Shown here: positions 7,767 through 18,937 of the stretch, piece by piece
How the letters are laid out: each line of letters starts with the position of its first letter
Numbering within the stretch: the first letter of the stretch is position 1
Assembly (NCBI GenBank): GCA_002256425.1
Contig: NKIZ01000001.1
Coordinates: 3,011,001 to 3,075,000, forward strand
From: Alphaproteobacteria bacterium PA2
GTDB lineage: Bacteria; Pseudomonadota; Alphaproteobacteria; Caulobacterales; Caulobacteraceae
Reading direction: 5' to 3'
Length of the DNA: 64,000 nucleotides
The notes under the pieces: generated by a model
Databases searched by the model: none
Told to the model about the DNA's origin: nothing
What the model saw: the letters and a program-made list of their open reading frames with translations, nothing else
Position numbers and translations under genes: made by a program

Positions 7767-8753
7767 ATGTCAGGTCAGTACCGGATCTTCGGATCGGAGA
7801 TGTCGCCCTATTCCGTGAAGGTGCGGTCCTGGTTCCGGTTCAAGGGCATTTCCCACCAGTGGATCGCCCGGGGCCCGGCCAATGAGGACGAGTTCAAGAA
7901 ATACGCACGCCTGCCCATCGTGCCCATGGTGGTCACGCCGGAGGATCAGGGCATCCAGGACTCCACCCCGATCATCGAGGCGGTGGACCCGCTGTGTCCC
8001 GAGCCCTCCATCCATCCTGCCAGCCCGGCCCTGAACTTCCTCTCGGCCCTGCTGGAAGAATTCGGCGATGAGTGGGGCAACAAGCTGATGTTCCACCACC
8101 GCTGGTTCGCACCCGTGGACCAGCAGGCCTCGGCCCTGACCCTGGCCCACCTGAACATGCCGGGCGCCCCGCCGGAGCAGATCGAGGGTCTGGCGGGCAT
8201 GATCCTGGGCCGGATGAGCACGAGGGGCCATTTTGTCGGCTCCAGCCCCGAGAACGCCCCCCTGATCACCGCCTATTATCAGGAGCTGCTGGACCTGTTG
8301 CAGGCCCATCTGGCGACCCGGAAATACCTGTTCGGCGCCCGTCCCGGCTTTGGCGATTTCGGCCTGGCGGCCCAGCTCTATGAGGCCTCGGTGGACCCCA
8401 CCTGCGGCGCCATCATGATGGGCCGCGCCCCTGACGTCCTGGCCTGGTGCCACCGGATGATGGAGCCCCGCCTGGACGGCGAGTTCGAGACCTGGGCCAG
8501 CCTCCAGCCGACGCTTGCGCCGATCATCGCCTATGTGGGCCGCTATTTCCTGCCCTGGACCAAGGCCAATGCGAAGGCCCTGGAGGCCGGCGAGGAGATC
8601 TTCTCCGTCGACCTGCCCGGCGGAGTCTATGTCCAGCCGCCGCAGAAGTATCACGCCCGGTCCCTGACCGCCCTGCGCGCGAAGTACGAGGCCGTGAAGT
8701 CTGATCCCGAACTGGCCGCCATACTCGAGGCCGCCGGCTGCGACCTGTCCTGA
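7767..8753 (+). CDS. Glutathione S-transferase family protein
   Basis: The 328-residue product starts 'YRIFGSEMSPYSVKVRSWFRFKGI', a thioredoxin-like GST N-domain with the SPYS/KVR pattern. 'QDSTPIIEAVD' forms the gamma-glutamyl-binding loop, and a helical C-domain follows ('GARPGFGDFGLAAQLYEAS'). At 328 residues it is longer than the usual 200-230, with an extra C-terminal stretch rich in charged residues. The ATG at 7767 is chosen because it has AGGGAG seven bases upstream; the open frame reaches 7746. Role (detoxification or dehalogenation-type chemistry) is inferred from family only. A palindrome just upstream suggests repressor control, and the membrane protein gene at 8779 follows after 25 bases. 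Confidence 0.85.
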   Translation: MSGQYRIFGSEMSPYSVKVRSWFRFKGISHQWIARGPANEDEFKKYARLPIVPMVVTPEDQGIQDSTPIIEAVDPLCPEPSIHPASPALNFLSALLEEFGDEWGNKLMFHHRWFAPVDQQASALTLAHLNMPGAPPEQIEGLAGMILGRMSTRGHFVGSSPENAPLITAYYQELLDLLQAHLATRKYLFGARPGFGDFGLAAQLYEASVDPTCGAIMMGRAPDVLAWCHRMMEPRLDGEFETWASLQPTLAPIIAYVGRYFLPWTKANAKALEAGEEIFSVDLPGGVYVQPPQKYHARSLTALRAKYEAVKSDPELAAILEAAGCDLS

Positions 8754-8778
8754 CCCCAAGCCTGAAACGGATATTCCG

Positions 8779-9411
8779 ATGACCCTCTGGATCTGGGCCA
8801 GCGCCCTCCTGCTCTACGCCGCCTTCCTGGGCTGGTACCGCAACTGGAAGGGCCCGGTGCGCGGCGCCGAGATCGACAAGCTGATCAACGCCATTAAGGC
8901 GGCCAATCCCGAGGCGGAGAGCCGCAACGAAATGGGCGCCCTGCGCAGCTTTCTGGAAGCCGATGACGGCCGGGAATTCTTCATGCTGAACCTGGTGCGG
9001 TTTGCGCCGGGCGAGGTGGCCGACCCGATCACAGGCCAGATGAAGCCCGCCCGCGAAGTCATGGAGGGCTATACGAAGATGTTCCTGCCCGCACTCTTCG
9101 CCCGGGGCGGTCACCCGGCCGTGGCCTCGCGCAAGGTCGGTCCCTGGTTCGACGCCTGGGGGGTGAATGAGACGCCCGAATGGAACCTGATGGGCTATAT
9201 GCGCTATCGCAGCCGCCGGGACCTGGCCATTCTGGTGGCCGATCCGAAGTTCGGCGGGGCCCATGACTTCAAGTTCGCCGCCATGCCCCAGACCGGCTCC
9301 TTCCCGACCCAGCCGCAGATCATGACCCTGATGGGACCCACCGGCTATGTGGGCCTGATCATCGCCCTGGCGGCGGCCCTGATGCAGGTCGCCGTCCTCG
9401 CAGCGGGTTGA
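8779..9411 (+). CDS. Membrane-anchored protein of unknown function
   Basis: The 210-residue protein has one hydrophobic helix at each end (about residues 2-18 and 187-208) around a soluble core. The core contains 'FFMLNLVRF', 'ALFARGGHPAV' and 'EWNLMGYMRYRSRRDLA', which recalls the dimeric alpha-beta barrel (DUF1330-like) pattern. The resemblance is weak, so no function is assigned. It lies 25 bases after the GST gene on the same strand and is probably co-transcribed; a role beside the GST in detoxification is speculation. The start is the only sensible ATG; no strong Shine-Dalgarno sequence is visible. Confidence 0.7.
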   Translation: MTLWIWASALLLYAAFLGWYRNWKGPVRGAEIDKLINAIKAANPEAESRNEMGALRSFLEADDGREFFMLNLVRFAPGEVADPITGQMKPAREVMEGYTKMFLPALFARGGHPAVASRKVGPWFDAWGVNETPEWNLMGYMRYRSRRDLAILVADPKFGGAHDFKFAAMPQTGSFPTQPQIMTLMGPTGYVGLIIALAAALMQVAVLAAG

Positions 9412-9461
9412 TCGGCTGAATCAAGATTGACCCCCGGCGCATCCGGGGGCGTCGTCGGGGC

Positions 9462-10514
9462 ATGTCAGAACTCGCTTCCGCCTTCCGCATGCAGGCCCTG
9501 GGCTGCGCCAATTTCGGCTCGCCCTTCCATGAGGCCCTGCTCAACCGCGCCGCCGAGGACATCGAGGCCGGCGGCCCGACCCTGGCCCTGATGGCGCCCT
9601 GGGCGAACGCCACCCGCAAGGAGGTCTTCGCCGACGCCTCCCACCTGCGCCTGCTGGGCGGCCTGCACAATCTGGTCCTCAGCGGCGATGACGCGGCCAT
9701 GGTCGCCGCCTATCCCCGGGAGGGCCGACCAACCGACATGGAGGCCGTATGGGCCGCTGTCCGGGCCGCCATGGTCACCCACGCAGACCGGCTGGCCGCC
9801 TTCATCACCCATGAGCCCCAGACCAATGAGGTCCGGCGCTCGGCCGTCCTGCTGCCGGGCTTCCTGCAGATCGCCAAGGAAACCGGCCTGCCCCTGGCCA
9901 CCTTCGAGATCGCCGCCAGCGCGGGCCTGAACCTCAACTGGGATCGCTATGCCTACAGGCTGGGGGACAAGTCCTGGGGTGACCCGGCCAGCCCCGTCTC
10001 CATGGAGAGCGTCTGGGAAGGGCCCGCCCCTGCCCTGGACGCCCAAATCAGGGTCGTCTCCCGCGCCGCCTGCGACCGCCGCCCCAGCGACCTGACCGAC
10101 ACCGACCAGAGCCTGCGCCTGCTGTCCTACATCTGGCCCGACCAGTTCGAACGCATGGCCCGCATACGCGCCGCCATGGATCTGGCCGTGTCCCTGGGGG
10201 TGAAGGTGGAAGAGACCGACGCCGTCGACTGGACCGCCCGCATGGCCGCCCCAAGGCCCGGGGTCGCCACCGTCGCCTATCACTCGGTCTTCTGGCAGTA
10301 CATGCCGGCCAACAGCCAGGCGGCCCTGGCGAAGGTCCTGGAAACCCACGGCCAGGCCGCAACGGCGGAAGCCCCCTTCGCCTGGCTGCGCATGGAGCCT
10401 GCGGCGGACAATATGGCGCGGATGGAGCTGAGGCTGCACCTCTGGCCGGGCGGCGAGGAGCGGGTTCTGGCGGAGGTTCATCCCCACGGGGCGTGGGTGA
10501 AGTGGGCTCTCTGA
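9462..10514 (+). CDS. DUF2332 domain-containing protein
   Basis: The 350-residue product matches the DUF2332 family from end to end: 'FRMQALGCANFGSPFHEALL' near the start, 'EPQTNEVRRSAVLLPGFL' and 'LPLATFEIAASAGLNLNWDRY' in the centre, and 'TVAYHSVFWQYMPANSQ' late. The central 'ASAGLNL' stretch followed by acidic and aromatic residues looks like a Rossmann/methyltransferase-type fold, but no activity is established for the family that I know of. It begins 50 bases after the preceding gene and ends 85 bases before ccrM. Confidence 0.85.
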   Translation: MSELASAFRMQALGCANFGSPFHEALLNRAAEDIEAGGPTLALMAPWANATRKEVFADASHLRLLGGLHNLVLSGDDAAMVAAYPREGRPTDMEAVWAAVRAAMVTHADRLAAFITHEPQTNEVRRSAVLLPGFLQIAKETGLPLATFEIAASAGLNLNWDRYAYRLGDKSWGDPASPVSMESVWEGPAPALDAQIRVVSRAACDRRPSDLTDTDQSLRLLSYIWPDQFERMARIRAAMDLAVSLGVKVEETDAVDWTARMAAPRPGVATVAYHSVFWQYMPANSQAALAKVLETHGQAATAEAPFAWLRMEPAADNMARMELRLHLWPGGEERVLAEVHPHGAWVKWAL

Positions 10515-10528
10515 CACCTATCTCCCTG

Positions 10529-11679
<1,151 letters not shown>

Positions 11680-11738
11680 TCTCCATCCCCGGGAGATTTC
11701 TGCTAGGCGAATGACCTGAGGCGTCTAAGCTTCAGGTC

Positions 11739-12911
11739 ATGAACCCGCGCATATTCGTCCTGACCCTGGTCACCTTCGCCTTCGGGTCCGGGGCCTTCAT
11801 CTTCGCCGGCATGCTGGAAAACCTGGCGGCGGACCTGGGGGTGACCACCTCGGTGGCCGGGCAGCTGCAGACCGCCTTCGTCCTGACCTCAGCGGTCCTC
11901 GGGCCCCTGGCGGCCTGGATCTTCGGACGGGTTGATCGCAAATACATGGTCATGGGCGGGCTGAGCCTGGGCCTGATCCTGCACCTGGCCTGTTCGCTGA
12001 CGCCGAACTTCGACACCCTGCTGGGCCTGCGGGCCCTGGCTGGCCTTGCCGGCGCCATGTCAGGCCCCGCCGCCAGCGTCGCCGCCGCCTCCCTGGCGCC
12101 GCCGGAACGAAGGGGCTCGGCCATAGCCATGGTGTCCAGCGGCATGACCCTGGCCTTTGTGGTCGGCATTCCCATGGGCAGTCTGATCGGCGCGGCCTTT
12201 GGCTGGCGCTCGACCTTCCTGTTGGCGGCGACCCTGTCGGCCATCGCCCTGATCGCCGTCACCTTCTTCCTGCCCAAGGTTCCGGCCCCGCCCAAGCGCG
12301 ACGGCGGCAGCCTGAACCTGCCGGTGGTCTGGCCCTTTTATCTGACCACCTTCCTGACCTTCGCCGCCAACATGACGCTGAACCTCTACATCCAGCCCAT
12401 TGTCCGGGTGGGCGCAGGGGTGACCGGCGCCGGCGTCGGCGCCTTCCAGGCCATGATCGGGGTGGGCTCAATCGCAGGTCTGGCCCTGGGCGCACGGGCG
12501 GCGGACCGGAATGCCGGGCGGGGCTGGATCCTGCAGGGCTTCGCCATCCAGGCCACGGCCATGAGCGTCCACTTCGCCGCCACCCACCATGCCCTGCCCG
12601 CCGGCTGGCCCAGCGCCGCCCTGGTGGCGCTGGGGATCTTCCTGGCGGCCACGGCCCTTTTCTCCATCACCCCGGTGATCCAGTCCCGGCTGATCCAGGC
12701 GACCGGCGGAGCGCCCGTCGCCCTGGCGCTCAATGGTTCGGTGGTGTCGCTGGGCCAGGCGCTTGGCTCGTCCGTCGGGGGACTTGCACTGCATATGTCC
12801 GGGGTGCCTGCCATTCCAGCGGCCGCCCTGGCCATGTCCCTGACCGCCCTGACCACCCTGGCCTTCCTGTTCCCGAAATCGCAGGAAAAGACCGAAAAGG
12901 TCGAAGCCTAG
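11739..12911 (+). CDS. Major facilitator superfamily transporter
   Basis: The 390-residue product has about 12 hydrophobic segments and MFS patterns. Examples are 'FVLTLVTFAFGSGAFIFAGMLENLAADLGVTTSVAGQLQTAF' (TM1-2), 'RVDRKYMVMGG' in the first cytoplasmic loop and 'GLAGAMSGPAASVAAASLAPPERRGSAIAMVSSGMTLAFVVGIPMGSLIG' (TM4-5, a drug:proton antiporter-like motif). It resembles the sugar-efflux/AraJ/DHA1 group. The substrate is unknown. Its TAG stop shares the palindrome CTAG with the convergent mutY stop. Confidence 0.9.
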   Translation: MNPRIFVLTLVTFAFGSGAFIFAGMLENLAADLGVTTSVAGQLQTAFVLTSAVLGPLAAWIFGRVDRKYMVMGGLSLGLILHLACSLTPNFDTLLGLRALAGLAGAMSGPAASVAAASLAPPERRGSAIAMVSSGMTLAFVVGIPMGSLIGAAFGWRSTFLLAATLSAIALIAVTFFLPKVPAPPKRDGGSLNLPVVWPFYLTTFLTFAANMTLNLYIQPIVRVGAGVTGAGVGAFQAMIGVGSIAGLALGARAADRNAGRGWILQGFAIQATAMSVHFAATHHALPAGWPSAALVALGIFLAATALFSITPVIQSRLIQATGGAPVALALNGSVVSLGQALGSSVGGLALHMSGVPAIPAAALAMSLTALTTLAFLFPKSQEKTEKVEA

Positions 12912-13948
12912 ATCAGGTTGAACAGCCCGGCCCGGGCGGCCTTCAGGAAGACGCTGGGCAGGCCGTCGAGGTCCCGGCGCGGGGACCAGATCAGGTCTTC
13001 CGCCGACCCTTCCCCTCGCAGCACCTTCAGGGTCAGGGAGAAGTGGGTGAAGACGTGCTCGACCTCGCCCATGTTCCGCCAGTTTGCGGCTGACGGCGCC
13101 AGCGCCTTCGCCTCCGCCTCGGTGAAAGGCTTGTCCCGCCATTCCGTGGTCGGCAGGGCGAGCATGCCGCCCAGCAGACCCTTTGGCGGACGGCGGACAA
13201 GTCCGACCTCCTCGCCTCGGGTCAGGACATAGGCGACGCCATGGCGATGGGGCCGTGCGGCCTTGGGTGTCTTGCGCGGATAGGTCTCGGGCGCACCGAG
13301 GGCTTTCGCTTTGCAGTCCGTCTCCAGGGGACAGATGTCGCAGGTCGGGGACCTTGGCTTGCAGACCGTCGCCCCCAGATCCATCAGGGCCTGGGCCCAG
13401 TCGCCGGGGCGGTCGTCAGTGACCAGTTCCGCCGCCAGGGCCTTCAGCTCCGGCTTGGCGGCCGGCATGGGCGCTTCGACGGCGAAGAGCCGGGACATGA
13501 CCCGCTCCACATTGCCGTCCACCACATTGGTCGGCCGGTCAAAGGCGATGGCGGCCACGGCGGCGGCCGTATAGGGCCCAAGCCCCGGCAGGCTGCGGAG
13601 CCCCTCCTCGGTATCGGGGAAGACCCCGCCATGATCAGCGGCCACGGCCCGGGCGCAGGCCAGGAGGTTGCGGGCCCGGGCGTAATAGCCAAGCCCCGCC
13701 CAGGCGGCCATGACCTCGCCGTCAGCCTCGGCCGCAAGGTCGCTGACCGTGGGCCATCGGGCGGTGAACTTCAGGAAGTAGGGGGTGGCGTGGGGCACCG
13801 TGGTCTGCTGCAGCATGACCTCGGACAACCAGACCCGATAGGGATCGGCCCTCAGGCCTGTCGCCAGGGCATCCGGCCGGATGCGCCAGGCCAGCTCCCG
13901 CCCGTGGGCGTCGTACCAGTCGAGGAGTTTGCGGCGCATTGGGTTCAC
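12908..13948 (-). CDS. mutY: A/G-specific adenine glycosylase
   Basis: The 346-residue enzyme removes adenine mispaired with 8-oxoguanine. Catalytic Glu43 sits in 'LSEVMLQQT' and Asp144 in 'NVVDGNVERV'. The [4Fe-4S] cluster ligands form C-x6-C-x2-C-x5-C at Cys196, 203, 206 and 212. The C-terminal part ('EEVGLVRRPPKGLLGGMLALPTTEW', 'EHVFTHFSLTL') is the NUDIX-like domain that recognises 8-oxoG. Translation may start at the GTG at 13948 or at the ATG at 13939; the latter gives 'MRRKLLDWYDAHGRELAWR'. It is divergent from the DciA-like gene. Confidence 0.95.
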   Translation of the reverse strand: MNPMRRKLLDWYDAHGRELAWRIRPDALATGLRADPYRVWLSEVMLQQTTVPHATPYFLKFTARWPTVSDLAAEADGEVMAAWAGLGYYARARNLLACARAVAADHGGVFPDTEEGLRSLPGLGPYTAAAVAAIAFDRPTNVVDGNVERVMSRLFAVEAPMPAAKPELKALAAELVTDDRPGDWAQALMDLGATVCKPRSPTCDICPLETDCKAKALGAPETYPRKTPKAARPHRHGVAYVLTRGEEVGLVRRPPKGLLGGMLALPTTEWRDKPFTEAEAKALAPSAANWRNMGEVEHVFTHFSLTLKVLRGEGSAEDLIWSPRRDLDGLPSVFLKAARAGLFNLI

Positions 13949-14025
13949 CCGGCCTTCATGCCTTAAGTGTGGACGGGGTGCGACGGGTCCGTGGCGGATT
14001 TCTTCATCCGGGGCTAAGGTCAGGC

Positions 14026-14574
14026 ATGCGCCGCAGGAGCCTGCCCACCATCCGAGAAGCCGCCGAGATCCTGGCGCGCAAGCGGTCGCGGCCGCCGCCC
14101 CAGGGCCTGCCCCCGGCCGGGCGCAGCCTGAACAGGACCCTGAAGGAACTGGACGAGCGGTTCGGCAAGGGCCCTGGCGCCCTGCAGGCCCGCTGGAAGG
14201 AAGTGGTCGGCCCCGACATCGCCCGCCGGACCGAGCCCGTCAAACTGACCAAACCCCGGGGCGGAGGCCCGGCCGCCCTGGAGATCCGCGTGGCCGGACC
14301 TGCAGCGGCCCTGATCCAGCACCAGGCCCCCGAGATCGTCGCCCGGGTCAATCTGTTCCTCGGCGCCGGCGCGGTCGACAAGCTGCGGATTGTTCAGGGC
14401 CCCCTGCGCGGTCTGGTCAGCGCAGCCCGGGCCCTGCCCCGGAAATCCCCGCCCCTGGACGCCGCCGCCGAGGCGGATTTGCGCAAGGGGCTGGCGGATG
14501 CGCCAGACGGTCCCCTAAAGGACGCCCTGCTCAAACTCGGGCGCGGGGTGATGCGGGACCGCCCCAAACCTTGA
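14026..14574 (+). CDS. DUF721 / DciA-like protein
   Basis: The 182-residue protein begins MRRRSLPTIREAAEILARKR and contains the DUF721 core 'LNRTLKELDERFGKGPGALQARWKEVVGPDIARRTEPVKLTK' in interrupted form, then 'LEIRVAGPAAALIQHQAPEIVARVNLFLGAGAVDKLRIVQG'. DciA proteins of this family help load the replicative helicase DnaB in bacteria lacking DnaC; assignment here is by family. The ATG at 14026 is preceded by AAGGTCAGG; the longer open frame to 13939 overlaps mutY and is not conserved-looking. It is followed 63 bases later by the DsbA-like gene, a gene order I recall from Caulobacter. Confidence 0.82.
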   Translation: MRRRSLPTIREAAEILARKRSRPPPQGLPPAGRSLNRTLKELDERFGKGPGALQARWKEVVGPDIARRTEPVKLTKPRGGGPAALEIRVAGPAAALIQHQAPEIVARVNLFLGAGAVDKLRIVQGPLRGLVSAARALPRKSPPLDAAAEADLRKGLADAPDGPLKDALLKLGRGVMRDRPKP

Positions 14575-14637
14575 CTTTCAACACGTGGCGCGGGAATCGC
14601 GCTTTAATCTTCCATTCGGATTTGCGCAGGGGATCCC

Positions 14638-15246
14638 ATGCCGACTTTCAGCCGTAGTCTTTTCGTCGCCGCCATGGTTGGCGTCATGGCCCTTGTCGGG
14701 TGCAACAAGGCGCCTTCAGCCGACGCCGCCGACATGACCATGGGCGACGCCAACGCCAAGGTGAAGATGGTCGAGTACGCCTCGGCCAGCTGCACCCACT
14801 GCGCCGCTTTCAACAATGACGTCTTCCCGGCTTTCAAGGCCAAGTACATCGACACCGGCAAGGTGCACTACACCTTCAAGGAATTCCTGACCCCGCCGGT
14901 CGAGGTGGCCGCCGCCGGCTTCCTGACCGCCCGCTGCGCCGGAAAGGACAAGTATTTCAGCGTGGTCGACGCCATCTTCCGCGCCCAGCAGGAGATGTTC
15001 CAGACCGGCGACATGCGTGGCGTCCTCCTGCGCGTCGCCCAGTCCTCGGGCATGACCGAAGCCCAGTTCAACGCCTGCATTACCGACGAAGCCTCCCTGA
15101 AGGCGCTGAACGAGCGGGTCGAAAAGGCCATCAAGGTCGACAAGATCAGCGGCACGCCGACCTTCATCATCAACGGCAAGCAGGTGGCGTCGGGTGAAGT
15201 CACCCTGCAGCAGCTGGACGCCGCTTTCGCCGACGCCTCGAAGTAG
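14638..15246 (+). CDS. DsbA-family thiol:disulfide oxidoreductase, lipoprotein
   Basis: The 202-residue product has a lipoprotein signal ('MALVGC', lipidated Cys22) and a thioredoxin-fold core with the active site C-T-H-C at residues 52-55 ('EYASASCTHCAAF'). 'TPTFIINGKQV' supplies the cis-proline loop. It resembles BdbD/DsbG-like DsbA_2 or DSBA_4 proteins that introduce or isomerise disulfides in envelope proteins. The membrane anchor suggests action at the periplasmic face of the inner or outer membrane. It precedes smc by 18 bases and may be co-transcribed with it. Confidence 0.9.
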   Translation: MPTFSRSLFVAAMVGVMALVGCNKAPSADAADMTMGDANAKVKMVEYASASCTHCAAFNNDVFPAFKAKYIDTGKVHYTFKEFLTPPVEVAAAGFLTARCAGKDKYFSVVDAIFRAQQEMFQTGDMRGVLLRVAQSSGMTEAQFNACITDEASLKALNERVEKAIKVDKISGTPTFIINGKQVASGEVTLQQLDAAFADASK

Positions 15247-15264
15247 GAAGGCTTCGAGCCCAAA

Positions 15265-18200
15265 GTGCACTTCCAGCGACTGCGCCTTTCCGGGTTCAAG
15301 TCCTTTGTCGATGCGACCGAGTTCCGCATCGAGCCTGGAGTCACGGGCATTGTCGGCCCCAACGGCTGCGGCAAGTCGAACCTGCTGGAGGCCCTGCGCT
15401 GGGTGATGGGCGCCAACTCCGCCAAGGCCATGCGGGCCGGCGGCATGGACGATGTGATCTTCGCGGGGTCCAGCGGACGGGCCTCGCGCAATCACGCCGA
15501 AGTCACGCTGACCATAGACAATGCCGACCGCAGGGCGCCCGCCGCCTTCAATGACCATCCGGTCCTGGAGGTCGTCCGGCGGATTGATCGGGGCGAAGGC
15601 TCGACCTATCGGGTCAATGGCCGGGAGGTCAGGGCCCGGGACGTGCAGCTGCTGTTTGCGGACGCCTCCACCGGATCCAACTCGCCAGCCCTGGTGCGCC
15701 AGGGTCAGATTTCCGAGCTGATCGCCGCCAAGCCCCAGAACCGTCGGCTGATCCTCGAAGAGGCCGCCGGGGTGTCGGGTCTGCACTCCCGCCGGCATGA
15801 GGCCGAACTGCGCCTGAGGGCGGCTGAGACCAATCTCGAACGTCTGGACGATGTGGCCAAGGAGCTGGAAAGCGCCCTGGGTCGCCTGCGCCGGGAGGCG
15901 AGGCAGGCCGATCGCTACAAGAAGCTGTCGGCGGAGATCCGCACCCTGCAGGCCGCCGTCCTGCATGGACGATGGGTGGAGGCCCGGGACGCCGCCGGCC
16001 GCCTGACCGGGGAAGCCGATGAGGCCAGCCGGGCTGTGGAGGCTTCGGCCAGGGAAGCCGCCGCTGCGACCGCCCGCGCCGTCGAGGCCGAGGCCCAGAT
16101 CAAGCCCCTGCGGGAGGCCGAGACCGTGGCCGCCGCCGTCCTTCACCGCCTGGCCATTGACCGCGACCGTCTGGAGCGTGAGGGCGAGGCCCTGGCCGCC
16201 GAGGTCGAGCGCCTGACCGGCGAGGCGGCCCGCATCGATCAGGATCGCGCCCGGGAAACCCAGATCGTCGAAGACGCCGACGCCGCCCTGGCCCGGCTGG
16301 TTGAAGATCTCGAGGCCCTGCAGGCCGCCATCGCCGCAGCGCCGGTCCGCACCCCCGAACTGCAGGCGGCCGCCGAGGCGGCGGAGGCGGCGCGGGTCGC
16401 CGCAGATGCCGAGGTCGAAGGCCTGGCTGCCCAGATCGCCGCCGAAGACGCCCGTTTCCGCGCCGGGGCTGCGCGGGTTGACGAGGCGACCACCCGGGTC
16501 TCGCGCACCCGGCGCGCCCTGGATCAGGCCAGGCATGAACGCGAGCAGCTGGGTCCAGCCGTCAATCCCCAGACCCAGTCGGCCCGGGATGACCTGGAAA
16601 AGGCCGAGACCGCCCTGACCGCCGCCCGCGCAGCCCTGGAAACTGCCGAGTCATCGCGGCTCTCCGCCCAGGCCAGCGAAGGCGAGGCCCGCGAGACCTC
16701 CCGCAAGCTGGACGAACAGCTGGGACGGATGACCGCCGAGGCCCGGGCCCTGGCCCAGCTGGTCGCCCAGGCCCGTCGCGGCGGATTCACCCCCGCACTG
16801 GAACAGGTTTCTCCCGACAAGGGCCTGGAAGCAGCCCTGGCTGCGGCCCTTGGCGATGATCTCGACGCGGCCCTCGATCCCAAGGCGCCGGCCTATTGGG
16901 GCGGCGGCGACACCCTTTCGCCGGAGTGGCCCAAGGGCACGCAACCCCTCGCCGGCCTGGTCAAGGCGCCCGACGCCCTCTCGCCCCGCCTGGCCTTTGT
17001 GGCCCTGGTAAACCGGGCTGATGGCGATCGCCTGCAGTCCCAGCTCAGCCCCGGCATGCGTCTGGTTTCCCGGGAGGGCGATCTCTGGCGCTGGGACGGG
17101 TTCACCGCACGGGCGGATGCTCCAAAGCCGGCGGCTGTCCGGATGGAGCAGCGCAATCGCCTGTCGGAAATCGAAGCCGACATCGAGGCCCTCGAGCCCA
17201 AGGTAAAGGTCGCCCGGGAAACCCTGGCCCGGGCAAGCGCCGCCGTCCAGGCTGCTGAAGGGCAGATCCGGGAACTTCGTCCGACCATTCCCCGGCTGGA
17301 AGCGGCCGTGACCGCAGCGCGCAGCGTTGTGGAAAAGCTGGAGCGGGAGTCGGCCCGGCGGGAGGCCCATGCCGCTTCGCTTGATGACGTGATTTCACGG
17401 TTCGCCGCCGAACTGGCCGAGACCGAGGCCGCCCTGCAGGCAGCCCAGGCCGACGCCCAGACCGATCCCGCGCAGGGCGATCTCCCCCAGAAGCTGGCCC
17501 AGGCGCGGATGAAGGCCGGCCCGGCCCGGGAAGCCGCCGCGGCCGCCCGCGCCGCCGTGGACGTGGAGGCCCGTGAACGGGATGGTCGCGCCCGGCGTCT
17601 GGAGCTGCTGACCAAGGACCGGGAGGACTGGGTGAAAAGGGCCCAGGCCGCCGCAAAGCGTCTGGACCATCTGGTCAAGGCCCGGGCGGACGCCAAGGCG
17701 GCCCTGGACGAGGCCCATGACAAGCCTGGCACCCATCAGCGCCGCCTTGAAGACCTGCTGAGCCAGTTTGCAGAGGCCGAGGCCAGGAGGGCGAAATCAT
17801 CCGACGCCCTGGCCCAGGCCGAGGGCGCGCGGGCAGAGGCTGACCGGCTGGTCCGGGCGGCTGACGCCGCAGCGGCCGAGAGTCGCGAGCTTCGCGCCAC
17901 CCTGGCGGCTCGCCTGGAGGCCGCCTCGGATCGCCTGGCCGAAATCGTCCAGCAGATCAGCGACTCCCTGCATATGTCGCCCAATGAACTTGCCCGGAAG
18001 CTTGCGGACGAAGCCGTCGCCATCCCTTCGGCCACGGACGGGGTTGAGGCCCATCTCCAGAACCTTGAGCGCCAGAGGGACGCCATCGGCCCGGTCAATC
18101 TCCGGGCGGAGGACGAGGCGTCTGAACATGCCCAGCGCCTTGAGACCATGCAGATCGAGCGCGCGGACCTGACCGGCGCCATCAGCCGGCTGCGGCAGGG

Positions 18201-18708
18201 GATCGAAGAACTGAACAGTGAAGGCCGGGATCGCCTGGTCGCCGCATTCGATGTGATCAACGGCCATTTCAAGACCCTGTTCGAAGCCCTGTTCCAGGGT
18301 GGTCAGGCTGAATTGCGGCTGGTGGAATCGGACGACCCCCTTGAGGCCGGCCTCGAAATCTACGCCTGCCCCCCGGGCAAACGCATGGCGACCATGAGCC
18401 TGATGAGCGGGGGCGAGCAGGCCCTGACGGCCTGCGCCCTGATTTTCGCGGTCTTCCTGGCCAATCCGGCGCCGATCTGCGTGCTCGATGAGGTGGATGC
18501 GCCCCTGGACGACGCCAATGTGGAGCGGTTCTGCAGCCTGTTGGACGAGATGCGCCGCAGGACGCAGACGCGGTTCATCGCCATCACCCATAATCCCGTG
18601 ACCATGGCCAGGATGGACCGTCTTTTCGGGGTCACCATGGGCGAGCGCGGCGTCTCCCAGCTGGTGTCGGTCGACCTGCGCCAGGCAGAGGCGATGGCGG
18701 CCCAATAG
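15265..18708 (+). CDS. smc: Chromosome segregation SMC ATPase
   Basis: The 1147-residue protein starts with GTG and has the full SMC architecture. Walker A (GPNGCGKS, residues 31-38) sits in the N-terminal head. Long Ala/Glu/Arg-rich coiled coils run from about residue 160 to 500 and 640 to 990, around a hinge (about 510-640, '[27 protein letters not shown]'). The C-terminal head has the ABC signature '[14 protein letters not shown]' and Walker B '[17 protein letters not shown]'. SMC with ScpA/ScpB organises and segregates chromosomes; scpA/B are not in the window. The long open minus-strand frames opposite it are GC-bias shadows. Confidence 0.97.
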   Translation: MHFQRLRLSGFKSFVDATEFRIEPGVTGIVGPNGCGKSNLLEALRWVMGANSAKAMRAGGMDDVIFAGSSGRASRNHAEVTLTIDNADRRAPAAFNDHPVLEVVRRIDRGEGSTYRVNGREVRARDVQLLFADASTGSNSPALVRQGQISELIAAKPQNRRLILEEAAGVSGLHSRRHEAELRLRAAETNLERLDDVAKELESALGRLRREARQADRYKKLSAEIRTLQAAVLHGRWVEARDAAGRLTGEADEASRAVEASAREAAAATARAVEAEAQIKPLREAETVAAAVLHRLAIDRDRLEREGEALAAEVERLTGEAARIDQDRARETQIVEDADAALARLVEDLEALQAAIAAAPVRTPELQAAAEAAEAARVAADAEVEGLAAQIAAEDARFRAGAARVDEATTRVSRTRRALDQARHEREQLGPAVNPQTQSARDDLEKAETALTAARAALETAESSRLSAQASEGEARETSRKLDEQLGRMTAEARALAQLVAQARRGGFTPALEQVSPDKGLEAALAAALGDDLDAALDPKAPAYWGGGDTLSPEWPKGTQPLAGLVKAPDALSPRLAFVALVNRADGDRLQSQLSPGMRLVSREGDLWRWDGFTARADAPKPAAVRMEQRNRLSEIEADIEALEPKVKVARETLARASAAVQAAEGQIRELRPTIPRLEAAVTAARSVVEKLERESARREAHAASLDDVISRFAAELAETEAALQAAQADAQTDPAQGDLPQKLAQARMKAGPAREAAAAARAAVDVEARERDGRARRLELLTKDREDWVKRAQAAAKRLDHLVKARADAKAALDEAHDKPGTHQRRLEDLLSQFAEAEARRAKSSDALAQAEGARAEADRLVRAADAAAAESRELRATLAARLEAASDRLAEIVQQISDSLHMSPNELARKLADEAVAIPSATDGVEAHLQNLERQRDAIGPVNLRAEDEASEHAQRLETMQIERADLTGAISRLRQGIEELNSEGRDRLVAAFDVINGHFKTLFEALFQGGQAELRLVESDDPLEAGLEIYACPPGKRMATMSLMSGGEQALTACALIFAVFLANPAPICVLDEVDAPLDDANVERFCSLLDEMRRRTQTRFIAITHNPVTMARMDRLFGVTMGERGVSQLVSVDLRQAEAMAAQ

Positions 18709-18853
18709 CAGCCCCCTGATCGGTTTCTGCAGGCGCTGTGCAAGGGGAAGCTTGCCCCTCTCCGGCCGCGAAACGACTTCCAGCCCGACGGAAGGCGGAT
18801 GATCGTCAGGTTATTGTTTGTTTTCAATGGATTAAATCCACTTCCAGCCAGCC

Positions 18854-18880
18854 TTGACGCACCGCACACACGGCTATAGG
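18854..18880 (+). promoter_or_regulatory. Caulobacter-type housekeeping sigma (sigma-73) promoter for the atp operon
   Basis: TTGACGC (18854-18860), a 12-base spacer and GCTATAGG (18873-18880) match the Caulobacter consensus TTGaCgS-N10-14-GCTANAWC almost exactly. Transcription would start near 18887, about 57 bases before atpI. Confidence 0.75.
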
Positions 18881-18919
18881 TTCCGCGCGACTTGAAGCCC
18901 GGGGCTGTGGCGGAGACGT

Positions 18920-18937
18920 CACGGTCTACAGACCGTG
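18920..18937 (+). other. Perfect hairpin in the 5' UTR of atpI
   Basis: CACGGTC-TACA-GACCGTG forms a 7-bp perfect stem with a 4-base loop, ending 6 bases before the atpI ATG. No Shine-Dalgarno sequence is visible between it and the start codon, so the hairpin occupies the space where the ribosome would bind. It may set a low translation rate for atpI relative to atpB. Confidence 0.55.

Noticed and set aside
14716..16536. 606-codon open frame on the minus strand opposite the dsbA-like gene and smc
   Set aside because: It lies wholly opposite two well-supported genes, its translation is Gly/Leu/Gln-rich without family motifs, and such frames are expected in high-GC DNA.
18709..18853. Search for a small RNA or gene between smc and the atp promoter
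   Set aside because: Only a weak GGGG...CCCC hairpin without a T-run near 18742-18760 was seen, and no open frame with a ribosome site.
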